A DNA stretch of 64,000 nt, taken from Ferrovibrio sp046297595. Its GTDB lineage: Bacteria > Pseudomonadota > Alphaproteobacteria > Ferrovibrionales > Ferrovibrionaceae. The stretch spans positions 186,001 through 250,000 of the forward strand of contig NZ_JBKBHT010000001.1 of the NCBI RefSeq assembly GCF_046297595.1. The letters are read 5' to 3'. Each line of letters starts with the position of its first letter. Position 1 is the stretch's first letter. This document shows positions 34,874 through 42,995 of the stretch, in pieces. A program made the translations under genes and the position numbers. The notes beneath the pieces are model-generated. The model did not search any database. It saw only the letters and a program-made list of their open reading frames with translations, and was not told where the DNA came from.

Positions 34874-36106
34874 ATGGACCCCCAGATCGTCAAATTCGCG
34901 GCTGCCCTTGGCATCGGCCTGCTGATCGGCGCCGAACGCGAACGCCGCAAGGGCGCGCGTTCAGTGGCCGGCATACGCACCTTCACCCTCGCAGCCCTGG
35001 CCGGCGCCGCAGCGCAAAGCATCGGCGATGCGCTGCTGCTGACGGTGGCGGTGGCCGGTACCGCCCTGCTCTGCGCCGTCGCCTACCAGCGCCAGGCATC
35101 TGCCGCCGAGGCCGCGGACAGCGACGACAATTACGGCCTCACCTCCGAGATCGCGCTGGTGCTGACTGTGCTGCTGGGTGGCCTGTGCATGCTGAAGCCC
35201 GTTCTGGCAGCCGGCATCGGCGTCACCGCTGCCATCCTGCTGGCCGCGCGCACGCCGCTGCATGCCTTCGTGCGGCAGACACTGACCGCCGACGAGCTGC
35301 GCGATGCCCTGATCTTCGCCGGCGCTACGCTGGTGATCCTGCCGCTGCTACCCGACCGCGCGATGGGGCCCTTCGAAGCCTTCAACCCGGCCAAGGTCTG
35401 GATCGTCGTGATCCTGGTCATGGCGATCGGCGGCATCGGCCATATCGCCGTGCGGGCGCTGGGCTCACGCTACGGGCTGCCGCTCGCCGGTTTCGCCGGC
35501 GGCTTCATTTCCAGCACCGCGACCATCGGTGCGATGGGCCAGCGTGCCCGCGACGAACAGGCGCGCAGCGCGGCCGTTGCCGGCGCCGTGCTGTCCACCG
35601 TCGCCACCGTGGTGCAGATGGCGCTGGTGCTGGCCGCCACCAGCCTGCCCGTGCTGCTGCATATGGCGCTGCCGCTGGCGCTGGCCGGTGCCGCCGCCAT
35701 CGCCTACGGGGCGATCTTCACTTTCGATGCATTGCGGCGCGCCCGCGACGAGGAAAAAGAACCCGGCCGCGCCTTCAGCCTGAAGGGAGCGCTGGTCTTC
35801 GCCAGCCTGCTGGCCGTGATCCTGTTTGCCGCGGCGGCACTGCAGCATTATTTCGGCGCAGCCGGCGTGCTGGCGGCTGCAGCCGCCGCCGGCTTTGCCG
35901 ATACCCATGCGGCGGCGATCTCGGTGGCCTCGCTGCAGATGGAGCCGCAGGCGGCTGCCATGCCGATCATAGTCGGATTCACCACCAACTCGGTCAGCAA
36001 GGCGGTCTTCGCATGGATCGGCGGCGGCATGGCCTATGCCCTGCGCGTCATACCCGGTCTGGTGCTGGTGGCGGGCGCGGCCTGGGTCGGCCTGCTGCTA
36101 GGCTAA
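34874..36106 (+). CDS. MgtC/SapB and DUF4010 domain membrane protein
   Basis: A 410-residue polytopic membrane protein. The N-terminal quarter is MgtC-like (KFAAALGIGLLIGAERERRK, GIRTFTLAALAGAAAQ) and the remainder is the DUF4010 domain (LPLAGFAGGFISSTATIGAM, GFADTHAAAISVASLQ, GFTTNSVSKAVFAWIGGG). Function is unproven; transport or magnesium-related roles have been proposed for MgtC domains. The ATG at 34874 has GGAGG 11 bases upstream and beats the upstream GTG. It converges with der. Confidence 0.88.
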   Translation: MDPQIVKFAAALGIGLLIGAERERRKGARSVAGIRTFTLAALAGAAAQSIGDALLLTVAVAGTALLCAVAYQRQASAAEAADSDDNYGLTSEIALVLTVLLGGLCMLKPVLAAGIGVTAAILLAARTPLHAFVRQTLTADELRDALIFAGATLVILPLLPDRAMGPFEAFNPAKVWIVVILVMAIGGIGHIAVRALGSRYGLPLAGFAGGFISSTATIGAMGQRARDEQARSAAVAGAVLSTVATVVQMALVLAATSLPVLLHMALPLALAGAAAIAYGAIFTFDALRRARDEEKEPGRAFSLKGALVFASLLAVILFAAAALQHYFGAAGVLAAAAAAGFADTHAAAISVASLQMEPQAAAMPIIVGFTTNSVSKAVFAWIGGGMAYALRVIPGLVLVAGAAWVGLLLG

Positions 36107-36109
36107 CCG

Positions 36110-37522
36110 TCAGTCCTCGTCGCGGGCGTAGGGATTCTTGCCCTTGCGCAGATGCATGCGGATCGGCACGCCCTGCAGGTCGAACACCTCGCGCAGCCCG
36201 TTGATCAGGTAGCGCAGGTAGGATTCCGGAATGAATTCGGCGCGCGGCGCGAACAGCGCGATGGTCGGCGGCCGCGCCTTCACCTGGGTGGCGTAGCGGA
36301 TGCGCACGCTGCGCCCGCCGGCCAGCGGCGGCGGATTGCGCGTCGTGACCTCTTCCAGCCAGCGGTTGAGCTGCGATGTCGGGATGCGGCGGTTCCAGCG
36401 CTCGTACTGTGCCATCACGGCGGGCAGCAGGCGATCCAGATGCCGGCCGGTGAGCGCGGAGAAGGTAACGACCGGAATGCCACGTGCCTGCGGCAGCGAG
36501 GTCTGCAACCGGTCCTCGATCTCCTTCAGCGCCAGCGCACGGTCTTCCACCGCGTCCCACTTGTTCACGGCGATGACCAGCGCGCGGCCTTCCTGCAGTA
36601 CATGATCCGCGATGGTCAGGTCCTGCTTGTCCATGCCCAGCACGGCATCGAGCGCCAGCACCACCACCTGCGCCATGCGCACGGTGCGCAGCGTGTCGGC
36701 GACCGACAGCTTTTCCAGCTTGTGCTCGACGCGCGCCTTGCGGCGCATGCCGGCGGTATCCACCAGTTTCACCCGGCGGCCCTGGTACTCCCATTCGATG
36801 GCGATGGCATCGCGGGTCAGCCCCGGCTCCGGGCCGGTCAGCAGGCGGTCGCTGCCGATCAGCTTGTTGATCAGGGTGGATTTGCCCGCATTGGGACGCC
36901 CGACCACGGCGAGCTGGATCGGGCGGTTGGGGTCTTCGGCCGGCGCCTCGGCATCGGGATCGATGTCGATATCGGCCTGCACCATGTCGAGTTCGTCGGC
37001 ATCGTCGGCCGGCACGGCATCGGTGTTGCCCGCGATGTGCTCCATCAAGGCCAGCGAGAGATCGTACATGCCCTCGCCATGCTCGGCCGAAACCGGAATC
37101 GGATCGCCGAAGCCCAGGCCATGCGCCTCGGCCACGCCGAAACCGCCGGCGCCGCCCTCGCATTTGTTGGCCAGCAACAGCACGGGGCGCTTCTGCTTGC
37201 GCAGCCAGTTGGCGAAATGCCGGTCCAGCGGGGTGACGCCGGCGCGGCCATCGATCACGAACAGCACCGCCGCCGCCTCGCGCACGGCGGCCTCGGTCTG
37301 CAGCCGCATGCGGCCGGCCATGCTGTCGTCGTCGGATTCCTCAAGGCCGGCGGTATCGACGGCAGTGAATTCCAGATCGCCGAGATGCGCCGCGCCCTCG
37401 CGACGGTCGCGCGTCACGCCAGGCGTATCGTCGACTATGGCGAGCCGCCGGCCGACCAGGCGATTGAACAGCGTCGACTTGCCGACATTCGGCCGGCCGA
37501 CAATGGCGACTTTTGCGGGCAT
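36110..37522 (-). CDS. der: Ribosome biogenesis GTPase Der
   Basis: A 470-residue GTPase with two G domains that helps assemble the 50S subunit. First domain: GRPNVGKST, DTAGLEES, ANKCE. Second domain: GRPNAGKST, DTAGMRRK, NKWD. A KH-like domain ends the protein (PRAEFIPESYLRYLINGLRE). The linker between the two is unusually acidic (MVQADIDIDPDAEAPAEDPN). ATG at 37522 is the family start. bamB lies 8 bases upstream, the common bamB-der order. Confidence 0.97.
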   Translation of the reverse strand: MPAKVAIVGRPNVGKSTLFNRLVGRRLAIVDDTPGVTRDRREGAAHLGDLEFTAVDTAGLEESDDDSMAGRMRLQTEAAVREAAAVLFVIDGRAGVTPLDRHFANWLRKQKRPVLLLANKCEGGAGGFGVAEAHGLGFGDPIPVSAEHGEGMYDLSLALMEHIAGNTDAVPADDADELDMVQADIDIDPDAEAPAEDPNRPIQLAVVGRPNAGKSTLINKLIGSDRLLTGPEPGLTRDAIAIEWEYQGRRVKLVDTAGMRRKARVEHKLEKLSVADTLRTVRMAQVVVLALDAVLGMDKQDLTIADHVLQEGRALVIAVNKWDAVEDRALALKEIEDRLQTSLPQARGIPVVTFSALTGRHLDRLLPAVMAQYERWNRRIPTSQLNRWLEEVTTRNPPPLAGGRSVRIRYATQVKARPPTIALFAPRAEFIPESYLRYLINGLREVFDLQGVPIRMHLRKGKNPYARDED

Positions 37523-37530
37523 GACCTGCC

Positions 37531-38880
37531 TTAGCGATACGCGATCAGTTGCGCGTCGTCGGTGACGACGTAAAGCGTGCCATCGGCCACGACCGGCGCG
37601 ACCGAGGCCTTGTCGGGAAGCGAGACCTGGCCGATCAGGTCGCCGGTATAGGGCGACACGGCAAACAGGCGCTCGTCGGTGGAGGCCAGCAGCAGGCGGT
37701 CGCCCGCCAGCACCGGGCCATACCAGGTGATGATGCCCTTGTTCGTCTTGGCCTTGGGATCCTCGTAACGGCGCAGCTGGCGGATCCATTTCACCTTGCC
37801 GTCGCGACGCGACAGGCAGAGCAGCTCGGCGTCGATGGTCACGGCATAGATGAAGTCGCCGGCGGCCCAAGGCGTCTGGATGCTGGGGATCACGCGTTCC
37901 CAGATGCGTTCGCCGCTGCGCATGTCGAGGGCGACGAAACGGCCCGACTGGCTGACGGCATAGACGCGGTCGCGGTCGATGACCGGACGGCCATTAATGT
38001 CGTTCAATGCGCCGGCCTGACTGATACGGCCCGAGGCGCGGATCAACTGTTCGCTCCAGACCACGACGCCAGTATCGGCGCGCAGGGCGATCAGTTCGCC
38101 CGACGAGAACGGCACCACGACGACATTGCCTTCGATGGCTGGATTGGCCGCGCCGAGGAAACCCGCGGTTTCGGCGACGCCGGCGAAGGTCCACAATTCA
38201 TTGCCTCGGTCGAGGTCGAGCGCATGCACCTGATTATCGTAGGTGATGACGAAGACGCGGTTGCCATCGGCCGCCGCAGCGCCACGGATCGGCTGCTTGA
38301 GCGAGGTGACCCAATGCGCGAGGCCGGTGGCGGCCTGCAAGGCAATGACATCGCCGTAACCCGTGGTGACGATCACCTTGCCGGCATGCACGGCCAGGCC
38401 GCCGCCGATGGCGCCCGTTTCTTCCTTGCGCGGGGTGAGTTCGACGCGCCACAGGCGCCGGCCGGTGCTGGCGTCGAAGGCGCTGACGCGGGTTTCCGAA
38501 TCCATCGCATAGACGCGACCCTCGGCCACCACGGGCTGGGCCAGGATTTTCTGTTCCTCGTCGGCGCTGCTGCCGAGATCCGCGGTCCACGCCCGCTGGA
38601 GCGTATCGCCCAGGGCCAAGTGATACATGGCGTGGCCGGGATAACCACCGGCCTGCGGCCATTCGGCATTGCGCCACGGCTTGGGCAGCGTGACCGGCGT
38701 TTCAGCCAGTTGTGGATCGGGATCGAGCTGGCTGTCGAATGCCAGCACGGAAATGCGCTCGCCGGTGACTACCGGCTTGGGGTCGTCGGCAAACCAGTCG
38801 GAGACCGTGTCGCAGCCGGCAAGCACAACGGCGGCGACGGCGATGGCAGCGAAGCGGAACATCGGATGACCCATCTGCAT
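37531..38880 (-). CDS. bamB: BamB-like outer-membrane assembly lipoprotein (PQQ beta-propeller)
   Basis: A 449-residue lipoprotein. The signal ends in the lipobox VLAGC, followed by repeated PQQ blades (EDGKV-like units such as RVYAMDSETRVSAFDASTGR, VFVITYDNQVHALDLDRG, LYVVTDDAQLIAYR). BamB is the periplasmic scaffold of the BAM complex that inserts outer-membrane proteins. The neighbours der and the YfgM-like gene are those found with it in many proteobacteria, which supports the assignment over other PQQ proteins. Confidence 0.9.
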   Translation of the reverse strand: MQMGHPMFRFAAIAVAAVVLAGCDTVSDWFADDPKPVVTGERISVLAFDSQLDPDPQLAETPVTLPKPWRNAEWPQAGGYPGHAMYHLALGDTLQRAWTADLGSSADEEQKILAQPVVAEGRVYAMDSETRVSAFDASTGRRLWRVELTPRKEETGAIGGGLAVHAGKVIVTTGYGDVIALQAATGLAHWVTSLKQPIRGAAAADGNRVFVITYDNQVHALDLDRGNELWTFAGVAETAGFLGAANPAIEGNVVVVPFSSGELIALRADTGVVVWSEQLIRASGRISQAGALNDINGRPVIDRDRVYAVSQSGRFVALDMRSGERIWERVIPSIQTPWAAGDFIYAVTIDAELLCLSRRDGKVKWIRQLRRYEDPKAKTNKGIITWYGPVLAGDRLLLASTDERLFAVSPYTGDLIGQVSLPDKASVAPVVADGTLYVVTDDAQLIAYR

Positions 38881-38907
38881 GGCGGCCTGCGGCGGTTGCT
38901 GGAGCAG

Positions 38908-39558
38908 TTACTGGACCGGACCGCCGAGGGCGGCCAGCAATTCGGCGGCGCGCCCGCGCAGGCCGGCCGGCACCAGCGGATCGTCAGCCAATGTTGTGAG
39001 CTGCTGGCGCGCGGCATCGCGGTTGCCGGCCTTGAGTTCGGCGAGTGCCTGCAATTCGCGGCCATTGGCATACCACGGGCTGTCGCCCGGGATCGCGGAG
39101 ACATGCTTGCGCACGCCATCGACGCCCAGCGTGTCGAAGCCGTGGAAGGCGGCAAGGTAATTGGCAAGATCGCGGAAGCGCTGAGCGATGCCGCTGTCGG
39201 AGGCGATGGCGGCATAGGCGGCGACGGCCCCGGCGGCGTCCTTGGCCTCGATCAGCATGGCGGCCTGCTGGAAGCGGGCCAGCAGGGCATAGCCATCCTT
39301 GCCGCTGGCCGCCATGTCGGCGAAGGCCTTCGCGGCATCGGCGGGCTTACCCGCCTGCGCCTGACCGAGCGCCGCAGTGAAGGCAGCGACGGCGGCGGCG
39401 GCCTTCTCGGCCTGCCAGTTCTTCCAGACCTGATGACCGGCCACGCCGATCAGCAGCAGGACGACGAGGCCGATGGCGTAGGGACTCCACCGCTTCCAGG
39501 CTTTTTCCAGCCGGTCGCGACGTACTTCCTCGTCGACTTCCTCGATGAAATTGGCCAC
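38908..39558 (-). CDS. YfgM-like tetratricopeptide membrane protein
   Basis: A 216-residue protein with a short cytoplasmic N-terminus (FIEEVDEEVRRDRLEKAWKR), one membrane helix (YAIGLVVLLLIGVAGHQVW) and a periplasmic helical repeat domain (TPR_21). In E. coli YfgM is an ancillary SecYEG/PpiD chaperone partner. A GTG start at 39558 with GGGAGT upstream is chosen, as it gives the usual short N-terminus. It is upstream of bamB by 27 bases and so in the same operon. Confidence 0.87.
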   Translation of the reverse strand: MANFIEEVDEEVRRDRLEKAWKRWSPYAIGLVVLLLIGVAGHQVWKNWQAEKAAAAVAAFTAALGQAQAGKPADAAKAFADMAASGKDGYALLARFQQAAMLIEAKDAAGAVAAYAAIASDSGIAQRFRDLANYLAAFHGFDTLGVDGVRKHVSAIPGDSPWYANGRELQALAELKAGNRDAARQQLTTLADDPLVPAGLRGRAAELLAALGGPVQ

Positions 39559-39807
39559 AGGCGACTCCCTGAACGAACAGCCGGACACACGGCCGGTCTT
39601 GCGACCGGTTCAAAACGGCGCGTACCTTACCTGCAACACGGCACGATGGCAAAGCCCGGAAGACCACCAAATTTTGGGGTAACCATTTGATAACACATCG
39701 AGTCTTGGCACGACTCGGAAAATCGACTAACCTGCCTGCCGCTCATGCAGTCAGGGACGACAATGCCGGCGGTTCACCGGCAGGCCCTTCAAGGGGGGAA
39801 TAAAGGA

Positions 39808-40494
39808 ATGTTCGGTTTCCGGAATGCGACAATCGCCGTGGCGCTGCTGGCCGCTGCCGCCAGCCTTGCCGCCTCTGGCGTCGTCGCGACCGGCGCCGCC
39901 CAGGCCCAGTCGAAGAAAGGCGGCAAGCCCACCGCCCTGATCCCGTTCGAGGCCGAGCGTGCCAAGGAACGCGGCGACCGCAACCTGATCCGCCTGAACG
40001 ACGACATCACCCGCATGTCGTCTGCCCGCGTGGTCGAACTGCCTGTGGTGGACGGCCGCATGGGCGACCATGCCCGCCTTGAGGATGTCGAGATTTTCTT
40101 CCCCTTCGGCAGCATCGTACTCGCCACCGCCGAATTCCATAAATACCGCCCTGCCCTGGTGGCCAGCGCCGCCGTCACGCCGCTGCCCGACGTGAGCGCC
40201 GATCCGCGCTATGACCGGGTAAAGCATTTCGACCATCAGCTGGGCAAGGTCTGCGCCAGCGAGAAACTGAGCGATGGCCAGCGGATCGAGATGCGCATCA
40301 GCGCCGAGCGCGTGCTGTCGCTGGTGCATGTGACCCCGGCCAAGTTCCAGGGTCCCACCGCGGCCGACAACCCCTCCTACAAGGTGGTCAGCGCGCTGGA
40401 AATGCGGTTCCTGTCGTTCAAGGAACCCGATGCCGAGCGGCTGTACCGCCAGTGCCAGCGCCCCGCTGGCACCAAGGTTTCCCAGAAAGACTGA
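39808..40494 (+). CDS. Secreted hypothetical protein
   Basis: A 228-residue protein with a signal peptide (IAVALLAAAASLAASGVVAT, probable cleavage after AAQAQ). The mature part has charged, strand-rich stretches (RNLIRLNDDITRMSSARVVE, EIFFPFGSIVLATAEFHKYR, QRIEMRISAERVLSLVHVTP). I do not recognise the family. ATG at 39808 follows a purine-rich AAAGGA. The small membrane gene starts 21 bases after its stop. Confidence 0.7.
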   Translation: MFGFRNATIAVALLAAAASLAASGVVATGAAQAQSKKGGKPTALIPFEAERAKERGDRNLIRLNDDITRMSSARVVELPVVDGRMGDHARLEDVEIFFPFGSIVLATAEFHKYRPALVASAAVTPLPDVSADPRYDRVKHFDHQLGKVCASEKLSDGQRIEMRISAERVLSLVHVTPAKFQGPTAADNPSYKVVSALEMRFLSFKEPDAERLYRQCQRPAGTKVSQKD

Positions 40495-40515
40495 CCGCCA
40501 GCGCCGGCCCCGGCG

Positions 40516-40692
40516 ATGAGCGACAACGACTGGCTCCGCCTGGCCGCCCTGGTGATGGCAGCAATGCTGATCATGCCGGCCGTCCTGCGGCTGCCCGGCG
40601 CCGTCGGCGGCCGGCGCATCCTGCTTTTCATCGTTGCCTGGCTGGGCATCTTCCTGCTGGTCGGACTGGCCTACAGCTTTTTCGCCGGCTGA
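40516..40692 (+). CDS. Small membrane protein, 58 residues
   Basis: ATG at 40516 to TGA at 40692. The product has two hydrophobic helices (RLAALVMAAMLIMPAVLRLP and ILLFIVAWLGIFLLVGLAYS) joined by a Gly/Arg turn (GAVGGRR). A hairpin-forming topology in the inner membrane is likely. Codon use and spacing (21 bases after the secreted protein's stop) suggest co-transcription with it. Function unknown. Confidence 0.65.
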   Translation: MSDNDWLRLAALVMAAMLIMPAVLRLPGAVGGRRILLFIVAWLGIFLLVGLAYSFFAG

Positions 40693-40843
40693 GGCTGGCC
40701 GTCCGGGCCAAGCGCTCCAGATAAGAGAACGGTTTCACGCGGATTTTATCACCGCGCGATGGCGCGTCGGCCCACAATCCGGCGCCCTGCATGCCACCGT
40801 GCCTGTCCGCCACGGGATCGTTTCGTCTCAACCGGAGGAACAT

Positions 40844-41701
40844 ATGAACGCCGATCTGCTCAGCCTCGTCCCCAAAGTCGATTTCAACCGTCGTGGCTTC
40901 ATGGCCACCAGCCTGATCACCGGCTTCACCGTCGCCGCAGGTCCGGTGATGGCACAGACCGCGATCAAGACCGATGCCACCGGCCTCAATGCCGGCGAGG
41001 TGGATATCCCAGTCAAGGGCGGCATGATGAAGGCCTATCGCGCCCAGCCGGCCGGCGCCGGCCCCTTCCCCACCATCCTTGTGGTGCAGGAAATCTTCGG
41101 CGTGCACGAATACATCAAGGATACCTGCCGCCGCTTCGCCAAGCTGGGCTATCAGGCCATCGCCTCCGACCTTTATGCCCGCCAGGGCGACATGAGCAAG
41201 GTGACCGACCTGCAGGGCGCGCTGGCCGTGGCCGGCAAGGTGCCGGACGCGCAGGTGATGGCCGACCTGGACGCCACGGCGGCCTGGGCGGCGAAGAATG
41301 GCGGCGACGCCAACAAGCTGGGCATCACCGGTTTCTGCTGGGGCGGCCGTATCACCTGGCTCTATGCCGCGCATAACCCGAAGGTGAAGGCCGGCGTGGC
41401 CTGGTATGGCCGCCTGGTCGGCCAGGCCAGCGAGCTGACGCCCAAACATCCGGTCGATATCGCCAAAGACCTGAAAGCGCCGGTGCTGGGCCTGTATGGC
41501 GCCGCCGACCAGGGCATCCCGGTTGCCACCGTCGAGCAGATGAAGGCGGCGCTGGAGGCGGCGAAGAAGTTCAACACCTTCTACGTCTATCCCGACACGC
41601 CGCATGCCTTCCATGCCGATTACCGCCCGAGCTATCGCAAGGAGCAGGCCGAGGATGCCTGGCAGAAGGCGGTCGGCTTCTTCAAGGTGCATCTGGGCTA
41701 A
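40844..41701 (+). CDS. Dienelactone hydrolase family protein with Tat-like signal
   Basis: A 285-residue alpha/beta hydrolase. The N-terminus FNRRGFMATSLITGFTVAAG has twin arginines before a hydrophobic stretch, as in Tat export signals, ending near VMAQ. Catalytic features: nucleophile Cys in GITGFCWGGR (about residue 165), Asp in LGLYGAADQGIPV and His in PDTPHAFHADY. The family hydrolyses dienelactones and related esters. Strong AGGAGG ribosome site. The substrate is unknown. Confidence 0.9.
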   Translation: MNADLLSLVPKVDFNRRGFMATSLITGFTVAAGPVMAQTAIKTDATGLNAGEVDIPVKGGMMKAYRAQPAGAGPFPTILVVQEIFGVHEYIKDTCRRFAKLGYQAIASDLYARQGDMSKVTDLQGALAVAGKVPDAQVMADLDATAAWAAKNGGDANKLGITGFCWGGRITWLYAAHNPKVKAGVAWYGRLVGQASELTPKHPVDIAKDLKAPVLGLYGAADQGIPVATVEQMKAALEAAKKFNTFYVYPDTPHAFHADYRPSYRKEQAEDAWQKAVGFFKVHLG

Positions 41702-41710
41702 AACGACGGC

Positions 41711-41737
41711 GGGCCGCCCTGAAAAGCGGCCCGTTTA
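41711..41737 (+). terminator. Rho-independent terminator after dienelactone hydrolase gene
   Basis: Stem CGGGCCGC, loop CCTGAAAA, GCGGCCCG, then TTTAATTTTG. It ends on the 3' edge of the convergent PAS gene. Confidence 0.75.
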
Positions 41738-42187
41738 ATTTTGCCGATCAAGCGGGCGGCGGTAGATCGCCCCCAGGATCATGCCGACCGTCTCGGGCGC
41801 ATCGCCGAGCCCGAGCGGCATCAGCAGGCGCTCGTGGGTGAACCAGCGCTCGCCGATTACATCGTCGAACTTGTAAAGCTGAGGCTCGGCCGCGACGAGC
41901 GCTTCCAGGTAGTGCTGATGGACGCGCTCGGCGAAGGATGCCGGCTGCAGCTGGTCGACGTAACGACCGGTCATCTCCTGACCGTAGTCGCGGGCCAGAT
42001 CGGTGCCCCACAGGCGATAGCGGAACCGGATGGCGGGTTCGCGCTCCACATCCACCAGCAGCACATGACCCAGCGCGTAACCGATATCGAGCGGATCGAT
42101 ATCCTCGCGCAGCGGAAAGCGCCGTCCGCGTCGCCGGTCGTTCCAGTAATCCAGCAGGCGTTCGAGCTGCGGATGCAGAAAATCCAC
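41735..42187 (-). CDS. PAS domain protein (PAS_5/PF07310-like), second of two
   Basis: A 150-residue stand-alone PAS-like protein. LREDIDPLDIGYALGHVLLV parallels RRRDIDPIALRHCLPHLWIF in the protein at 34149-34769, and FRYRLWGTDLARDYGQEMTG is the family hallmark. It should sense a small molecule or redox state, with an unknown output partner. It converges with the hydrolase gene and has no operon neighbours. Confidence 0.82.
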   Translation of the reverse strand: MDFLHPQLERLLDYWNDRRRGRRFPLREDIDPLDIGYALGHVLLVDVEREPAIRFRYRLWGTDLARDYGQEMTGRYVDQLQPASFAERVHQHYLEALVAAEPQLYKFDDVIGERWFTHERLLMPLGLGDAPETVGMILGAIYRRPLDRQN

Positions 42188-42251
42188 GATCGTTTCCCCC
42201 CGCGACCAGTATGGCGGGCGGGAGCGACCGGCAGCAATCCGTAAAAACAGA

Positions 42252-42281
42252 AAAAGCCTGTCCTTTGCAGGACAGGCTTTT
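42252..42281 (-). terminator. Rho-independent terminator of the HU gene
   Basis: AAAAGCCTGTCC, loop TTTGC, GGACAGGCTTTT. On the minus strand the stem is followed by a T-rich stretch (TTCTGTTTTT). It lies 46 bases after the HU stop. Confidence 0.9.
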
Positions 42282-42327
42282 CGTCAAAGATGCCGGCGCG
42301 GACGGTACCGCGCGTCTTAAGTGCAGG

Positions 42328-42597
42328 TCAGAGGGTGTCCTTGAGCTGCTTGGACGCCTTGAAGCGCACCGACTTCGAGGCGGCGATCTTGATCGTCTCG
42401 CCGGTCTGCGGATTGCGGCCCTTGCGGGCGCCACGCTTGGACACCTTGAAAGTGCCGAAGCCGACGATGGTGAAGCCGCCTTCCTTCTTCAACGACTTCG
42501 CCATCGCCGCGAAGACGGCATCCACGGCGTCGCCGGCGGCAGCCTTGGTGGTGCCGGCGGTTTCGCGCACGATTTCGATCAGATCAGCCTTGTTCAT
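42328..42597 (-). CDS. DNA-binding protein HU
   Basis: An 89-residue histone-like protein that bends DNA and compacts the nucleoid. MNKADLIEIVRETAGTTKAA opens the dimerisation helices, and the DNA-clamping arm is GFGTFKVSKRGARKGRNPQT followed by TGETIKIAAS. Length matches HU-beta (90). ATG at 42597 has GGAGG upstream. Upstream of it the 300 bases to 42886 contain no gene except a small membrane ORF start on the other strand. Confidence 0.95.
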   Translation of the reverse strand: MNKADLIEIVRETAGTTKAAAGDAVDAVFAAMAKSLKKEGGFTIVGFGTFKVSKRGARKGRNPQTGETIKIAASKSVRFKASKQLKDTL

Positions 42598-42886
42598 CAC
42601 ACCCTCCAGATTCTGCGGATACGCCCGCCAAACAGAATCGGACGATCCGCAGCGGGTGAGAGCAGTTACCACATCCACCGCGTCAAACAAGGCCAACAAA
42701 GGTCGCCCAAAGCCTTGTCATTCGCGGCTTCAGCCGCAATCGCGATTCGACGCAGCGCAAAAAGAGCGAGTCGCTATCCATTGTCGCGTCGACCCGATTT
42801 GATCGAGATCAAAGCCGCCGCGGAACGCCGCTGGCTAGCCTCCGGCCACAAGAAACATCGGCAACCGAATCCGGGGGAGACACATC

Positions 42887-42994
42887 ATGCCGTTCACCGA
42901 ACAGCTCTATCTCATCGGCGCCTGCAGCGCCTTCGTCATCTTCGCCGTGGCGCTGTTATTCTGCCGCGTGACCTCGGCCGACCTGCCGAAGTAA
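42887..42994 (+). CDS. Small membrane protein, 35 residues
   Basis: ATG at 42887 to TAA at 42994. The product is MPFTEQLYLIGACSAFVIFA followed by VALLFCRVTSADLPK: one hydrophobic helix with a short polar tail. A strong ribosome site (GGGGGAG, 8 bases before the ATG) makes it a credible gene. It ends one base before the convergent hutH stop. Length resembles small membrane proteins attached to larger complexes; no partner can be named. Confidence 0.6.
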   Translation: MPFTEQLYLIGACSAFVIFAVALLFCRVTSADLPK

Positions 42995-42995
42995 G

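Noticed and set aside
34834..36204. 456-residue Arg-rich plus-strand frame over the DUF4010 gene
   Set aside because: Frame-shifted reading of the real membrane protein; extreme Arg content and no domain.
36110..37870. 586-residue frame extending Der into the bamB gene
   Set aside because: Der homology starts at MPAKVAIVGRPNVGKS (37522); the rest is a shadow of bamB.
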